This document shows positions 49,301 to 60,670 of a stretch of DNA of 64,000 nt, piece after piece (positions within the stretch are counted from its first letter, which is position 1; the number at the start of each line of letters is the position of its first letter). The notes under the pieces are model-generated. The model had not been told where the DNA came from. It saw only the letters and a program-made list of their open reading frames with translations, and did no database searches. The stretch comes from Chlorocebus sabaeus. Its lineage: Eukaryota; Chordata; Mammalia; Primates; Cercopithecidae. The stretch is taken from contig NW_027327637.1 in assembly GCF_047675955.1 (NCBI RefSeq), forward strand, positions 248,001-312,000. The letters are read 5' to 3'. The position numbers were made by a program, and so were the translations under genes.

Positions 49301-52300
49301 TTCCGTTCAAAACTGGAAAGAAGCTTTCTGAGAAACTGCTCTGTGTTCTGTTAATTCATCTCACAGAGTTACATCTTTAACTTCAAGAAGCCTTTCGCTA
49401 AGGCTGTTCTTGTGGAATTGGCAAAGGGATATTTGGAAACCCATAGAGGGCTATGGAGAAAAAGGAAATATCTTAGGTTCAAAACTGGAAAGAAGCTTTC
49501 TGAGAAACTGTTCTATGTTCTGTTAATTCATCTCACAGAGTTACATCTTTCCCATCAAGAAGCCTTTCGCTTAGGCTGTTCTTGTGGAATTGGCAACGGG
49601 ATATTTGGAAGCCCATAGAGGGCTATGGTGAAAAAGGAAATATCTTTCGTTCAAAACTGGAAAGAAGCTTTCTGAGAAACTGCTCTGTGTTCTGTTAATT
49701 CATCTCACAGAGTTACATCTTTCCCTTCAAGAAGCCTTTCGCTAAGCCTGTTCTTGTGGAATTGGCAAAGGGATATTTCGAAGCCCATAGAGGGCTATGG
49801 TGAAAAAGGAAATATCTTCCGTTCAAAACTGGAAAGAAGCTTTCTGAGAAACTGCTCTGTGTTCTGTTAATTCATCTCACAGAGTTACATCTTTACCTTC
49901 AAGAAGCCTTTCGCTAAGGCTGTTCTTGTGGAATTGGCAAAGGGATATTTGGAAGCCCGTAGAGGGCTATGGTGGAAAAGGAAATATCTTCCGTTCAAAA
50001 CTGGAAAGAAGTTTTCTGAGAAACTGCTCTGTGTTCTGTTAATTCATCTCACAGAGTTACATCTTTCCCTACAAGAAGCCTTTCGCTTAGGCTGTTCTTG
50101 TGGAATTGGCAAAGTGATATTTGGAAGCCCATAGAGGGCTATGGTGAAAAAGGAAATATCTTCAGTTCAAAACTGGAAAGAAGCTTTCTGAGAAACTGCT
50201 CTGTGTTCTGTTAATTCATCTCACAGAGTTACATCTTTCCCTTCAAGAAGCCTTTCGCTTAGGCTGTTCTTGTGGAATTGGCAAAGGCATATTTGGAAGC
50301 CCATAGAGGGCTGTGGTGAAAAAGGAAATATCTTTCGTTCAAAACTGGAAAGAAGCTTTCTGAGAAACTGCTCTGTGTTCTGTTAATTCATCTCACAGAG
50401 TTACATCTTTCCCTTCAAGAAGCCTTTCGCTAAGGCTGTTGTTGTGGAATTGGCAAAGGGATATTTGGAAACCCATAGAGGGCTATGGTGAAAAAGGAAA
50501 TATCTTCCGTTCAAAACTGGAAAGAAGCTTTCTGAGAAACTGCTCTGTGTTCTGTTAATTCATCTCACAGAGTTACATCTTTCCCTTCAAGAAGCCTTTC
50601 GCTAAGGCTGTTCTTGTGGGATTGGCAAAGGGATATTTGGAAGCCCATAGAGGGCTATGGTGAAAAAGGAAATATCTTCCGTTCAAAACTGGAAAGAAGC
50701 TTTCTGAGAAACTGCTCTGTGTTCTGTTAATTCATCTCACAGAGTTACATCTTTAACTTCAAGAAGCCTTTCGCTAAGGCTGTTCTTGTGGAATTGGCAA
50801 AGGGATATTTGGAAACCCATAGAGGGCTATGGAGAAAAAGGAAATATCTTCCGTTCAAAACTGGAAAGAAGCTTTCTGAGAAACTGTTCTATGTTCTGTT
50901 AATTCATCTCACAGAGTTACATCTTTCCCATCAAGAAGCCTTTCGCTTAGGCTGTTCTTGTGGAATTGGCAACGGGATATTTGGAAGCCCATAGAGGGCT
51001 ATGGTGAAAAAGGAAATATCTTTCGTTCAAAACTGGAAAGAAGCTTTCTGAGAAACTGCTCTGTGTTCTGTTAATTCATCTCACAGAGTTACATCTTTCC
51101 CTTCAAGAAGCCTTTCGCTAAGCCTGTTCTTGTGGAATTGGCAAAGGGATATTTCGAAGCCCATAGAGGGCTATGGTGAAAAAGGAAATATCTTCCGTTC
51201 AAAACTGGAAAGAAGCTTTCTGAGAAACTGCTCTGTGTTCTCTTAATTCATCTCACAGAGTTACATGTTTACCTTCAAGAAGCCTTTCGCTAAGGCTGTT
51301 CTTGTGGAATTGGCAAAGGGATATTTGGAAGCCCGTAGAGGGCTATGGTGGAAAAGGAAATATCTTCCGTTCAAAACTGGAAAGAAGTTTTCTGAGAAAC
51401 TGCTCTGTGTTCTGTTAATTCATCTCACAGAGTTACATCTTTCCCTACAAGAAGCCTTTCGCTTAGGCTGTTCTTGTGGAATTGGCAAAGTGATATTTGG
51501 AAGCCCATAGAGGGCTATGGTGAAAAAGGAAATATCTTCAGTTCAAAACTGGAAAGAAGCTTTCTGAGAAACTGCTCTGTGTTCTGTTAATTCATCTCAC
51601 AGAGTTACATCTTTCCCTTCAAGAAGCCTTTCGCTAAGGCTGTTCTTGTGGAATTGGCAAAGGGATATTTGGAAGCCCATAGAGGGCTATGGTGAAAAAG
51701 GAAATATCTTCCGTTCAAAACTGGAAAGAAGCTTTCTGAGAAACTGCTCTGTGTTCTGTTAATTCATCTCACAGAGTTACATCTTTCACTTCAAGAAGCC
51801 TTTCGCTAAGGCTGTTCTTGTGGAATTGGCAAAGGGATATTTGGAAGCCCATAGAGGGCTATGGTGAAAAAGGAAATAACTTCCGTTCAAAACTGGAAAG
51901 AAGCTTTCTGAGAAACTGCTCTTTTTTCTGTTAATTCATCTCACAGAGTTACATCTTTCCCTTCAAGAAGCCTTTCGCTAAGGCTGTTCTTGTGGAATTG
52001 GCAAAGGGATATTTGGAAGCCCATAGAGGGCTATGGTGAAAAAGGAAATATCTTCCGTTCAAAACTGGAAAGAAGCTTTCTGAGAAACTGCTCTGTGTTC
52101 TGTTAATTCATCTCACAGAGTTACATCTTTCCCTTAAAGAAGCCTTTCGCTAAGGCTGTTCTTGTGGAATTGGCAAAGGGATATTTGGAAGCCCATAGAC
52201 GGCTATGGTGAAAAAGGAAATAACTTTCGTTCAAAACTGGAAAGAAGCATTCTGAGAAACTGCTCTGTGTTCTGTTAATTCATCTCACAGAGTTACATCT

Positions 52301-53104
52301 TTAACTTCAAGAAGCCTTTCGCTAAGGCTGTTCTTGTGGAATTGGCAAAGGGATATTTGGAAGCCCATAGAGGGCTATGGTGAAAAAGGAAATATCTTTC
52401 GTTCAAAACTGGAAAGAAGCTTTCTGAGAAACTGTTCTATGTTCTGTTAATTCATCTCACAGAGTTACATCTTTCCCTTCAAGAAGCCTTTCGCTTAGGC
52501 TGTTCTTGTGGAATTGGCAAAGGCATATTTGGAAGCCCATAGAGGGCTGTGGTGAAAAAGGAAATATCTTTCGTTCAAAACTGGAAAGAAGCTTTCTGAG
52601 AAACTGCTCTGTGTTCTGTTAATTCATCTCACAGAGTTACATCTTTCCCTTCAAGAAGCCTTTCGCTAAGGCTGTTCTTGTGGAATTGGCAAAGGGATAT
52701 TTGGAAGCCCATAGAGGGCTATGGTGAAAAAGGAAATATCTTCCGTTCAAAACTGGAAAGAAGCTTTCTGAGAAACTGCTCTGTGTTCTGTTAATTCATC
52801 TCACAGAGTTACATCTTTCCCTTCAAGAAGCCTTTCGCTAAGGCTGTTCTTGTGGGATTGGCAAAGGGATATTTGGAAGCCCATAGAGGGCTATGGTGAA
52901 AAAGGAAATATCTTCCGTTCAAAACTGGAAAGAAGCTTTCTGAGAAACTGCTCTGTGTTCTGTTAATTCATCTCACAGAGTTACATCTTTAACTTCAAGA
53001 AGCCTTTCGCTAAGGCTGTTCTTGTGGAATTGGCAAAGGGATATTTGGAAACCCATAGAGGGCTATGGTGAAAAAGGAAATATCTTCCGTTCAAAACTGG
53101 AAAG
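45193..53104 (+). repeat. 54-monomer super-unit V2 (truncated copy of V1)
   Basis: 46 monomers collinear with V1 at offsets of 54, 53 and 55 monomers. Very specific shared changes are TGTTGTTGTG (50437), TCTTAATTC with ACATGTTTACC (about 51241-51274) and CTTAGGTTC (near 49472, shared with 40356). It carries the 7-monomer duplication at 46053-47256. It ends in the hybrid monomer at 52933-53104, whose counterpart in V1 is the intact cassette at 43564. Confidence 0.85.
52933..53104 (+). repeat. Hybrid monomer produced by loss of two monomers
   Basis: The left part has AAC and GGAAACCC, as in the first monomer of the three-monomer cassette. From m137 on it reads GGTGAAAAAGG with CTTCCGTTC, as in the third, and the A123G/A139G monomer follows immediately. 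The second monomer and parts of the first and third are missing, a net loss of 344 bp. The junction lies between m120 and m137, inside the dyad-symmetry and A-box segment. Confidence 0.8.
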
Positions 53105-56100
53105 AAGCTTTCTGAGAAACTGCTCTGTGTTCTGTTAATTCATCTCACAGAGTTACATCTTTACCTTCAAGAAGCCTTTCGCTAAGGCTGTTCTTGTGGA
53201 ATTGGCAAAGGGATATTTGGAAGCCCGTAGAGGGCTATGGTGGAAAAGGAAATATCTTCCGTTCAAAACTGGAAAGAAGTTTTCTGAGAAACTGCTCTGT
53301 GTTCTGTTAATTCATCTCACAGAGTTACATCTTTCCCTACAAGAAGCCTTTCGCTTAGGCTGTTTTTGTGGAATTGGCAAAGTGATATTTGGAAGCCCAT
53401 AGAGGGCTATGGTGAAAAAGGAAATATCTTCAGTTCAAAACTGGAAAGAAGCTTTCTGAGAAACTGCTCTGTGTTCTGTTAATTCATCTCACAGAGTTAC
53501 ATCTTTCCCTTCAAGAAGCCTTTCGCTAAGGCTGTTCTTGTGGAATTGGCAAAGGGATATTTGGAAGCCCATAGAGGGCTATGGTGAAAAAGGAAATATC
53601 TTCCGTTCAAAACTGGAAAGAAGCTTTCTGAGAAACTGCTCTGTGTTCTGTTAATTCATCTCACAGAGTTACATCTTTAACTTCAAGAAGCCTTTCGCTA
53701 AGGCTGTTCTTGTGGAATTGGCAAAGGGATATTTGGAAGCCCATAGAGGGCTATGGTGAAAAAGGAAATAACTTCCGTTCAAAACTGGAAAGAAGCTTTC
53801 TGAGAAACTGCTCTTTTTTCTGTTAATTCATCTCACAGAGTTACATCTTTCCCTTCAAGAAGCCTTTCGCTAAGGCTGTTCTTGTGGAATTGGCAAAGGG
53901 ATATTTGGAAGCCCATAGAGGGCTATGGTGAAAAAGGAAATATCTTCCGTTCAAAACTGGAAAGAAGCTTTCTGAGAAACTGCTCTGTGTTCTGTTAATT
54001 CATCTCACAGAGTTACATCTTTCCCTTCAAGAAGCCTTTCGCTAAGGCTGTTCTTGTGGAATTGGCAAAGGGATATTTGGAAGCCCATAGAGGGCTATGG
54101 TGAAAAAGGAAATATCTTCCGTTCAAAACTGGAGAGAAGCTTTCTGAGAAACTGTTCTATGTTCTGTTAATTCATCTCACAGAGTTACATCTTTCCCTTC
54201 AAGAAGCCTTTCGCTAAGGCTGTTCTTGTGGAATTGGCAAAGGGATATTTGGAAGCCCATAGAGGGCTATGGTGAAAAAGGAAATATCTTCCGTTCAAAA
54301 CTGGAAAGAAGCTTTCTGAGAAACTGCTCTGTGTTCTCTTAATTCATCTCACAGAGTTACATCTTTAACTTCAAGAAGCCTTTCGCTAAGGCTGTTCTTG
54401 TGGAATTGGCAAAGGGATATTTGGAAGCCCATAGAGGGCTATGGAGAAAAAGGAAATATCTTCCGTTCAAAACTGGAAAGAAGCTTTCTGAGAAACTGTT
54501 CTATGTTCTGTTAATTCATCTCACAGAGTTACATCTTTCCCTTCAAGAAGCCTTTCGCTTAGGCTGTTCTTGTGGAATTGGCAAAGGGATATTTGGAAGC
54601 CCATAGAGGGCTATGGTGAAAAAGGAAATATCTTCCGTTCAAAACTGGAAAGAAGCTTTCTGAGAAACTGCTCTGTGTTCTGTTAATTCATCTCACAGAG
54701 TTACATCTTTCACTTCAAGAAGCCTTTCGCTAAGGCTGTTCTTGTGGAATTGGCAAAGGGATATTTGGAAGCCCATAGAGGGCTATGGTGAAAAAGGAAA
54801 TATCTTCCGTTCAAAACTGGAAAGAAGCTTTCTGAGAAACTGCTCTGTGTTCTGTTAATTCATCTCACAGAGTTACATCTTTAACTTCAAGAAGCCTTTC
54901 GCTAAGGCTGTTCTTGTGGAATTGGCAAAGGGATATTTGGAAGCCCATAGAGGGCTATGGTGAAAAAGGAAATATCTTTCGTTCAAAACTGGAAAGAAGC
55001 TTTCTGAGAAACTGTTCTATGTTCTGTTAATTCATCTCACAGAGTTACATCTTTCCCTTCAAGAAGCCTTTCGCTTAGGCTGTTCTTGTGGAATTGGCAA
55101 AGGCATATTTGGAAGCCCATAGAGGGCTGTGGTGAAAAAGGAAATATCTTTCGTTCAAAACTGGAAAGAAGCTTTCTGAGAAACTGCTCTGTGTTCTGTT
55201 AATTCATCTCACAGAGTTACATCTTTCCCTTCAAGAAGCCTTTCGCTAAGGCTGTTCTTGTGGAATTGGCAAAGGGATATTTGGAAGCCCATAGAGGGCT
55301 ATGGTGAAAAAGGAAATATCTTCCGTTCAAAACTGGAAAGAAGCTTTCTGAGAAACTGCTCTGTGTTCTGTTAATTCATCTCACAGAGTTACATCTTTCC
55401 CTTCAAGAAGCCTTTCGCTAAGGCTGTTCTTTTGGGATTGGCAAAGGGATATTTGGAAGCCCATAGAGGGCTATGGTGAAAAAGGAAATATCTTCCGTTC
55501 AAAACTGGAAAAAGCTTTCTGAGAAACTGCTCTGTGTTCCGTTAATTCATCTCACAGAGATACATCTTTAACTTCAAGAAGCCTTTCGCTAAGGCTGTTC
55601 TTGTGGAATTGGCAAAGGGATATTTGGAAACCCATAGAGGGCTATGGAGAAAAAGGAAATATCTTCCGTTCAAAACTGGAAAGAAGCTTTCTGAGAAACT
55701 GTTCTATGTTCTGTTAATTCATCTCACAGAGTTACATCTTTCCCATCAAGAAGCCTTTCGCTTAGGCTGTTCTTGTGGAATTGGCAACGGGATATTTGGA
55801 AGCCCATAGAGGGCTATGGTGAAAAAGGAAATATCTTTCGTTCAAAACTGGAAAGAAGCTTTCTGAGAAACTGCTCTGTGTTCTGTTAATTCATCTCACA
55901 GAGTTACATCTTTCCCTTCAAGAAGCCTTTCGCTAAGCCTGTTCTTGTGGAATTGGCAAAGGGATATTTCGAAGCCCATAGAGGGCTATGGTGAAAAAGG
56001 AAATATCTTCCGTTCAAAACTGGAAAGAAGCTTTCTGAGAAACTGCTCTGTGTTCTGTTAATTCATCTCACAGAGTTACATCTTTACCTTCAAGAAGCCT

Positions 56101-57575
56101 TTCGCTAAGGCTGTTCTTGTGGAATTGGCAAAGGGATATTTGGAAGCCCGTAGAGGGCTATGGTGGAAAAGGAAATATCTTCCGTTCAAAACTGGAAAGA
56201 AGTTTTCTGAGAAACTGCTCTGTGTTCTGTTAATTCATCTCACAGAGTTACATCTTTCCCTACAAGAAGCCTTTCGCTTAGGCTGTTCTTGTGGAATTGG
56301 CAAAGTGATATTTGGAAGCCCATAGAGGGCTATGGTGAAAAAGGAAATATCTTCAGTTCAAAACTGGAAAGAATCTTTCTGAGAAACTGCTCTGTGTTCT
56401 GTTAATTCATCTCACAGAGTTACATCTTTCCCTTCAAGAAGCCTTTCGCTAAGGCTGTTCTTGTGGAATTGGCAAAGGGATATTTGGAAGCCCATAGAGG
56501 GCTATGGTGAAAAAGGAAATATCTTCCGTTCAAAACTGGAAAGAAGCTTTCTGAGAAACTGCTCTGTGTTCTGTTAATTCATCTCACAGAGTTACATCTT
56601 TAACTTCAAGAAGCCTTTCGCTAAGGCTGTTCTTGTGGAATTGGCAAAGGATTATTTGGAAGCCCATAGAGGGCTATGGTGAAAAAGGAAATAACTTCCG
56701 TTCAAAACTGGAAAGAAGGTTTCTGAGAAACTGCTCTTTTTTCTGTTAATTCATCTCACAGAGTTACATCTTTCCCTTCAAGAAGCCTTTCGCTAAGGCT
56801 GTTCTTGTGGAATTGGCAAAGGGATATTTGGAAGCCCATAGAGGGCTATGGTGAAAAAGGAAATATCTTCCGTTCAAAACTGGAAAGAAGCTTTCTGAGA
56901 AACTGCTCTGTGTTCTGTTAATTCATCTCACAGAGTTACATCTTTCCCTTCAAGAAGCCTTTCGCTAAGGCTGTTCTTGTGGAATTGGCAAAGGGATATT
57001 TGGAAGCCCATAGAGGGCTATGGTGAAAAAGGAAATATCTTCCGTTCAAAACTGGAAAGAAGCTTTCTGAGAAACTGCTCTGTGTTCTGTTAATTCATCT
57101 CACAGAGTTACATCTTTAACTTCAAGAAGCCTTTCGCTAAGGCTGTTCTTGTGGAATTGGCAAAGGGATATTTGGAAGCCCATAGAGGGCTATGGTGAAA
57201 AAGGAAATATCTTCCGTTCAAAACTGGAAAGAAGCTTTCTGAGAAACTGCTCTGTGTTCTGTTAATTCATCTCACAGAGTTACATCTTTCCCTTCAAGAA
57301 GCCTTTCGCTAAGGCTGTTCTTGTGGAATTGGCAAAGGGATATTTGGAAGCCCATAGAGGGCTATGGTGAAAAAGGAAATATCTTCCGTTCAAAACTGGA
57401 AAGAAGCTTTCTGAGAAACTGCTCTGTGTTCTGTTAATTCATCTCACAGAGTTACATCTTTCCCTTCAAGAAGCCTTTCGCTAAGGCTGTTCTTGTGGAA
57501 TTGGCAAAGGGATATTTGGAAGCCCATAGAGTGCTATGGTGAAAAAGGAAATATCTTCCGTTCAAAACTGGAAAG
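53105..57575 (+). repeat. Mosaic alpha satellite segment right of V2
   Basis: About 26 monomers. It starts with an A123G cassette (53196) and an AATAACTTCC/CTCTTTTTT run (53767), then returns to the m137A type (54400) seen in U units. It repeats the G108C run (55088) and the three-monomer cassette (55603), then has another A123G cassette (56119) and AATAACTTCC (56690). One base is missing in GGAAAAAGC near 55509-55517. The spacings (17 monomers between the AATAACTTCC runs) do not match any unit to the left. Confidence 0.78.
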
Positions 57576-59295
57576 AAGCTTTCTGAGAAACTGCTCTGTG
57601 TTTTGTTAATTCATCTCACAGAGTTACATCTTTAACTTCAAGAAGCCTTTCGCTAAGGCTGTTCTTGTGGAATTGGCAAAGGGATATTTGGAAGCCCATA
57701 GAGGGCTATGGAGAAAAAGGAAATATCTTCCGTTCAAAACTGGAAAGAAGCTTTCTGAGAAACTGTTCTATGTTCTGTTAATTCATCTCACAGAGTTACA
57801 TCTTTCCCTTCAAGAAGCCTTTCGCTTAGGCTGTTCTTGTGGAATTGGCAAAGGGATATTTCGAAGCCCATAGAGGGCTATGGTGAAAAAGGAAATATCT
57901 TCCGTTCAAAACTGGAAAGAAGCTTTCTGAGAAACTGCTCTGTGTTCTGTTAATTCATCTCACAGAGTTACATCTTTCACTTCAAGAAGCCTTTCGCTAA
58001 GGCTGTTCTTGTGGAATTGGCAAAGGGATATTTCGAAGCCCATAGAGGGCTATGGTGAAAAAGGAAATATCTTCCGTTCAAAACTGGAAAGAAGCTTTCT
58101 GAGAAACTGCTCTGTGTTCTGTTAATTCATCTCACAGAGTTACATCTTTCCCTTCAAGAAGCCTTTCGCTAAGGCTGTTCTTGTGGAATTGGCAAAGGGA
58201 TATTTGGAAGCCCATAGAGGGCTATGGTGAAAAAGGAAATATCTTCCGTTCAAAACTGGAGAGAAGCTTTCTGAGAAACTGTTCTATGTTCTGTTAATTC
58301 ATCTCACAGAGTTACATCTTTCCCTTCAAGAAGCCTTTCGCTAAGGCTGTTCTTGTGGAATTGGCAAAGGGATATTTGGAAGCCCATAGAGGGCTATGGT
58401 GAAAAAGGAAATATCTTCCGTTCAAAACTGGAAAGAAGCTTTCTGAGAAACTGCTCTGTGTTCTGTTAATTCATCTCACAGAGTTACATCTTTAACTTCA
58501 AGAAGCCTTTCGCTAAGGCTGTTCTTGTGGAATTGGCAAAGGGATATTTGGAAGCCCATAGAGGGCTATGGAGAAAAAGGAAATATCTTCCGTTCAAAAC
58601 TGGAAAGAAGCTTTCTGAGAAACTGTTCTATGTTCTGTTAATTCATCTCACAGAGTTACATCTTTCCCTTCAAGAAGCCTTTCGCTTAGGCTGTTCTTGT
58701 GGAATTGGCAAAGGGATATTTGGAAGCCCATAGAGGGCTATGGTGAAAAAGGAAATATCTTCCGTTCAAAACTGGAAAGAAGCTTTCTGAGAAACTGCTC
58801 TGTGTTCTGTTAATTCATCTCACAGAGTTACATCTTTCACTTCAAGAAGCCTTTCGCTAAGGCTGTTCTTGTGGAATTGGCAAAGGGATATTTGGAAGCC
58901 CATAGAGGGCTATGGTGAAAAAGGAAATATCTTCCGTTCAAAACTGGAAAGAAGCTTTCTGAGAAACTGCTCTGTGTTCTGTTAATTCATCTCACAGAGT
59001 TACATCTTTCCCTTCAAGAAGCCTTTCGCTAAGGCTGTTCTTGTGGAATTGGCAAAGGGATATTTGGAAGTCCATAGAGGGCTATGGTGAAAAAGGAAAT
59101 ATCTTCCGTTCAAAACTGGAGAGAAGCTTTCTGAGAAACAGTTCTATGTTCTGTTAATTCATCTCACAGAGTTACATCTTTCCCTTCAAGAAGCCTTTCG
59201 CTAAGGCTGTTCTTGTGGAATTGGCAAAGGGATATTTGGAAGCCCATAGAGGGCTATGGTGAAAAAGGAAATATCTTCCGTTCAAAACTGGAAAG
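57576..59295 (+). repeat. 5-monomer higher-order repeat, two copies
   Basis: An 860-bp unit. The order is AAC with GGAG (m137A); CTGTTCTATG with CTTAGG; CAC; CCC; then GGAGAGAAGC and CTGTTCTATG with CCC. GTGG of the first member is at 57667 and 58527. The same unit recurs at 17251, 21895, 22755, 23615, 28086, 28946, 34620 and 35480, so it is scattered over 40 kb in runs of two or three; at 18111 a shortened form lacks the CAC monomer. In the first copy the CTTAGG and CAC monomers both have TCGAAG near 57861 and 58033; the 17-kb copy has it only in the CAC monomer. Confidence 0.82.
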
Positions 59296-60670
59296 AAGCT
59301 TTCTGAGAAACTGCTCTGTGTTATGTTAATTCATCTCACAGAGTTACATCTTTCCCTTCAAGAAGCCTTTCGCTAAGGCTGTTCTTGTGGAATTGGCAAA
59401 GGGATATTTGGAACCCCTAGAGGGCTATGGTGAAAAAGGAAATATCTTCCGTTCAAAACTGGAAAGAAGCTTTCTGAGAAACTGCTCTGTGTTCTGTTAA
59501 TTCATCTCACAGAGTTACATCTTTCCCTTCAAGAAGCCTTTCGCTAAGGCCGTTCTTGTGGAATTGGCAAAGGGATATTTGGAAGCCCATAGAGGGCTAT
59601 GGTTAAAAAGGAAATATCTTCCGTTCAAAACTGGAAAGAAGCTTTCTGAGAAACTGCTCTGTGTTCTGTTAATTCATCTCACAGAGTTACATCTTTAACT
59701 TCAAGAAGCCTTTCGCTAAGGCTGTTCTTGTGGAATTGGCAAAGGGATATTTGGAAGCCCATAGAGGGCTATGGAGAAAAAGGAAATATCTTCCGTTCAA
59801 AACTGGAAAGAAGCTTTCTGAGAAACTGTTCTATGTTCTGTTAATTCATCTCACAGAGTTACATCTTTCCCTTCAAGAAGCCTTTCGCTAAGGCTGTTCT
59901 TGTGGAATTGGCAAAGGGATATTTGGAAACCCATAGAGGGCTATGGTGAAAAAGGAAATATCTTTCGTTCAAAACTGGAAAGAAGCTTTCTGAGAAACTG
60001 CTCTGTGTTCTGTTAATTCATCTCACAGAGTTACATCTTTCCCTTCAGGAAGCCTTTCGCTAAGGCTGTTCTTGTGGAATTGGCAAAGGGATATTTGGAA
60101 GCCCATAGAGGGCTATGGTGAAAAAGGAAATATCTTCCGTTCAAAACTGGAAAGAAGCTTTCTGAGAAACTGCTCTGTGTTCTGTTAATTCATCTCACAG
60201 AGTTACATCTTTCCCTTCAAGAAGCCTTTCGCTAAGGCTGTTCTTGTGGAATTGGCAAAGGGATATTTGGAAGCCCATAGAGGGCTATGGTGAAAAAGGA
60301 AATATCTTCCGTTCAAAACTGGAAAGAAGCTTTCTGAGAAACTGCTCTGTGTTCTGTTAATTCATCTCACAGAGTTACATCTTTAACTTCAAGAAGCCTT
60401 TCGCTAAGGCTGTTCTTGTGGAACTGGCAAAGGGATATTTGGAAGCCCATAGAGGGCTATGTTGAAGAAGGAAATATCTTCCGTTCAAAACTGGAAAGAA
60501 GCTTTCTGAGAAACTGCTCTGTGTTCTGTTAATTCATCTCACAGAGTTACATCTTTCCCTTCAGGAAGCCTTTCGCTAAGGCTGTTCTTGTGGAATTGGC
60601 AAAGGGATATTTGGAAGCCCATAGAGGGCTATGGTGAAAAAGGAAATATCTTCCGTTCAAAACTGGAAAG
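59296..60670 (+). repeat. Transitional alpha satellite segment
   Basis: About eight monomers near the reference sequence. Noteworthy changes are GAACCCCTAG at 59411-59420 (one base short, identical to 936-945), CTTCAGGAAGCC twice (near 60045 and 60559) and GGCTATGTTGAAGAAGG near 60457. No higher-order period was found. Confidence 0.78.

Noticed and set aside
35905..53104. Assembly duplication as the sole explanation of V1/V2
   Set aside because: Not excluded, but the copies differ by single bases, by whole monomers and by a hybrid monomer, which an artefactual copy would not be expected to show.
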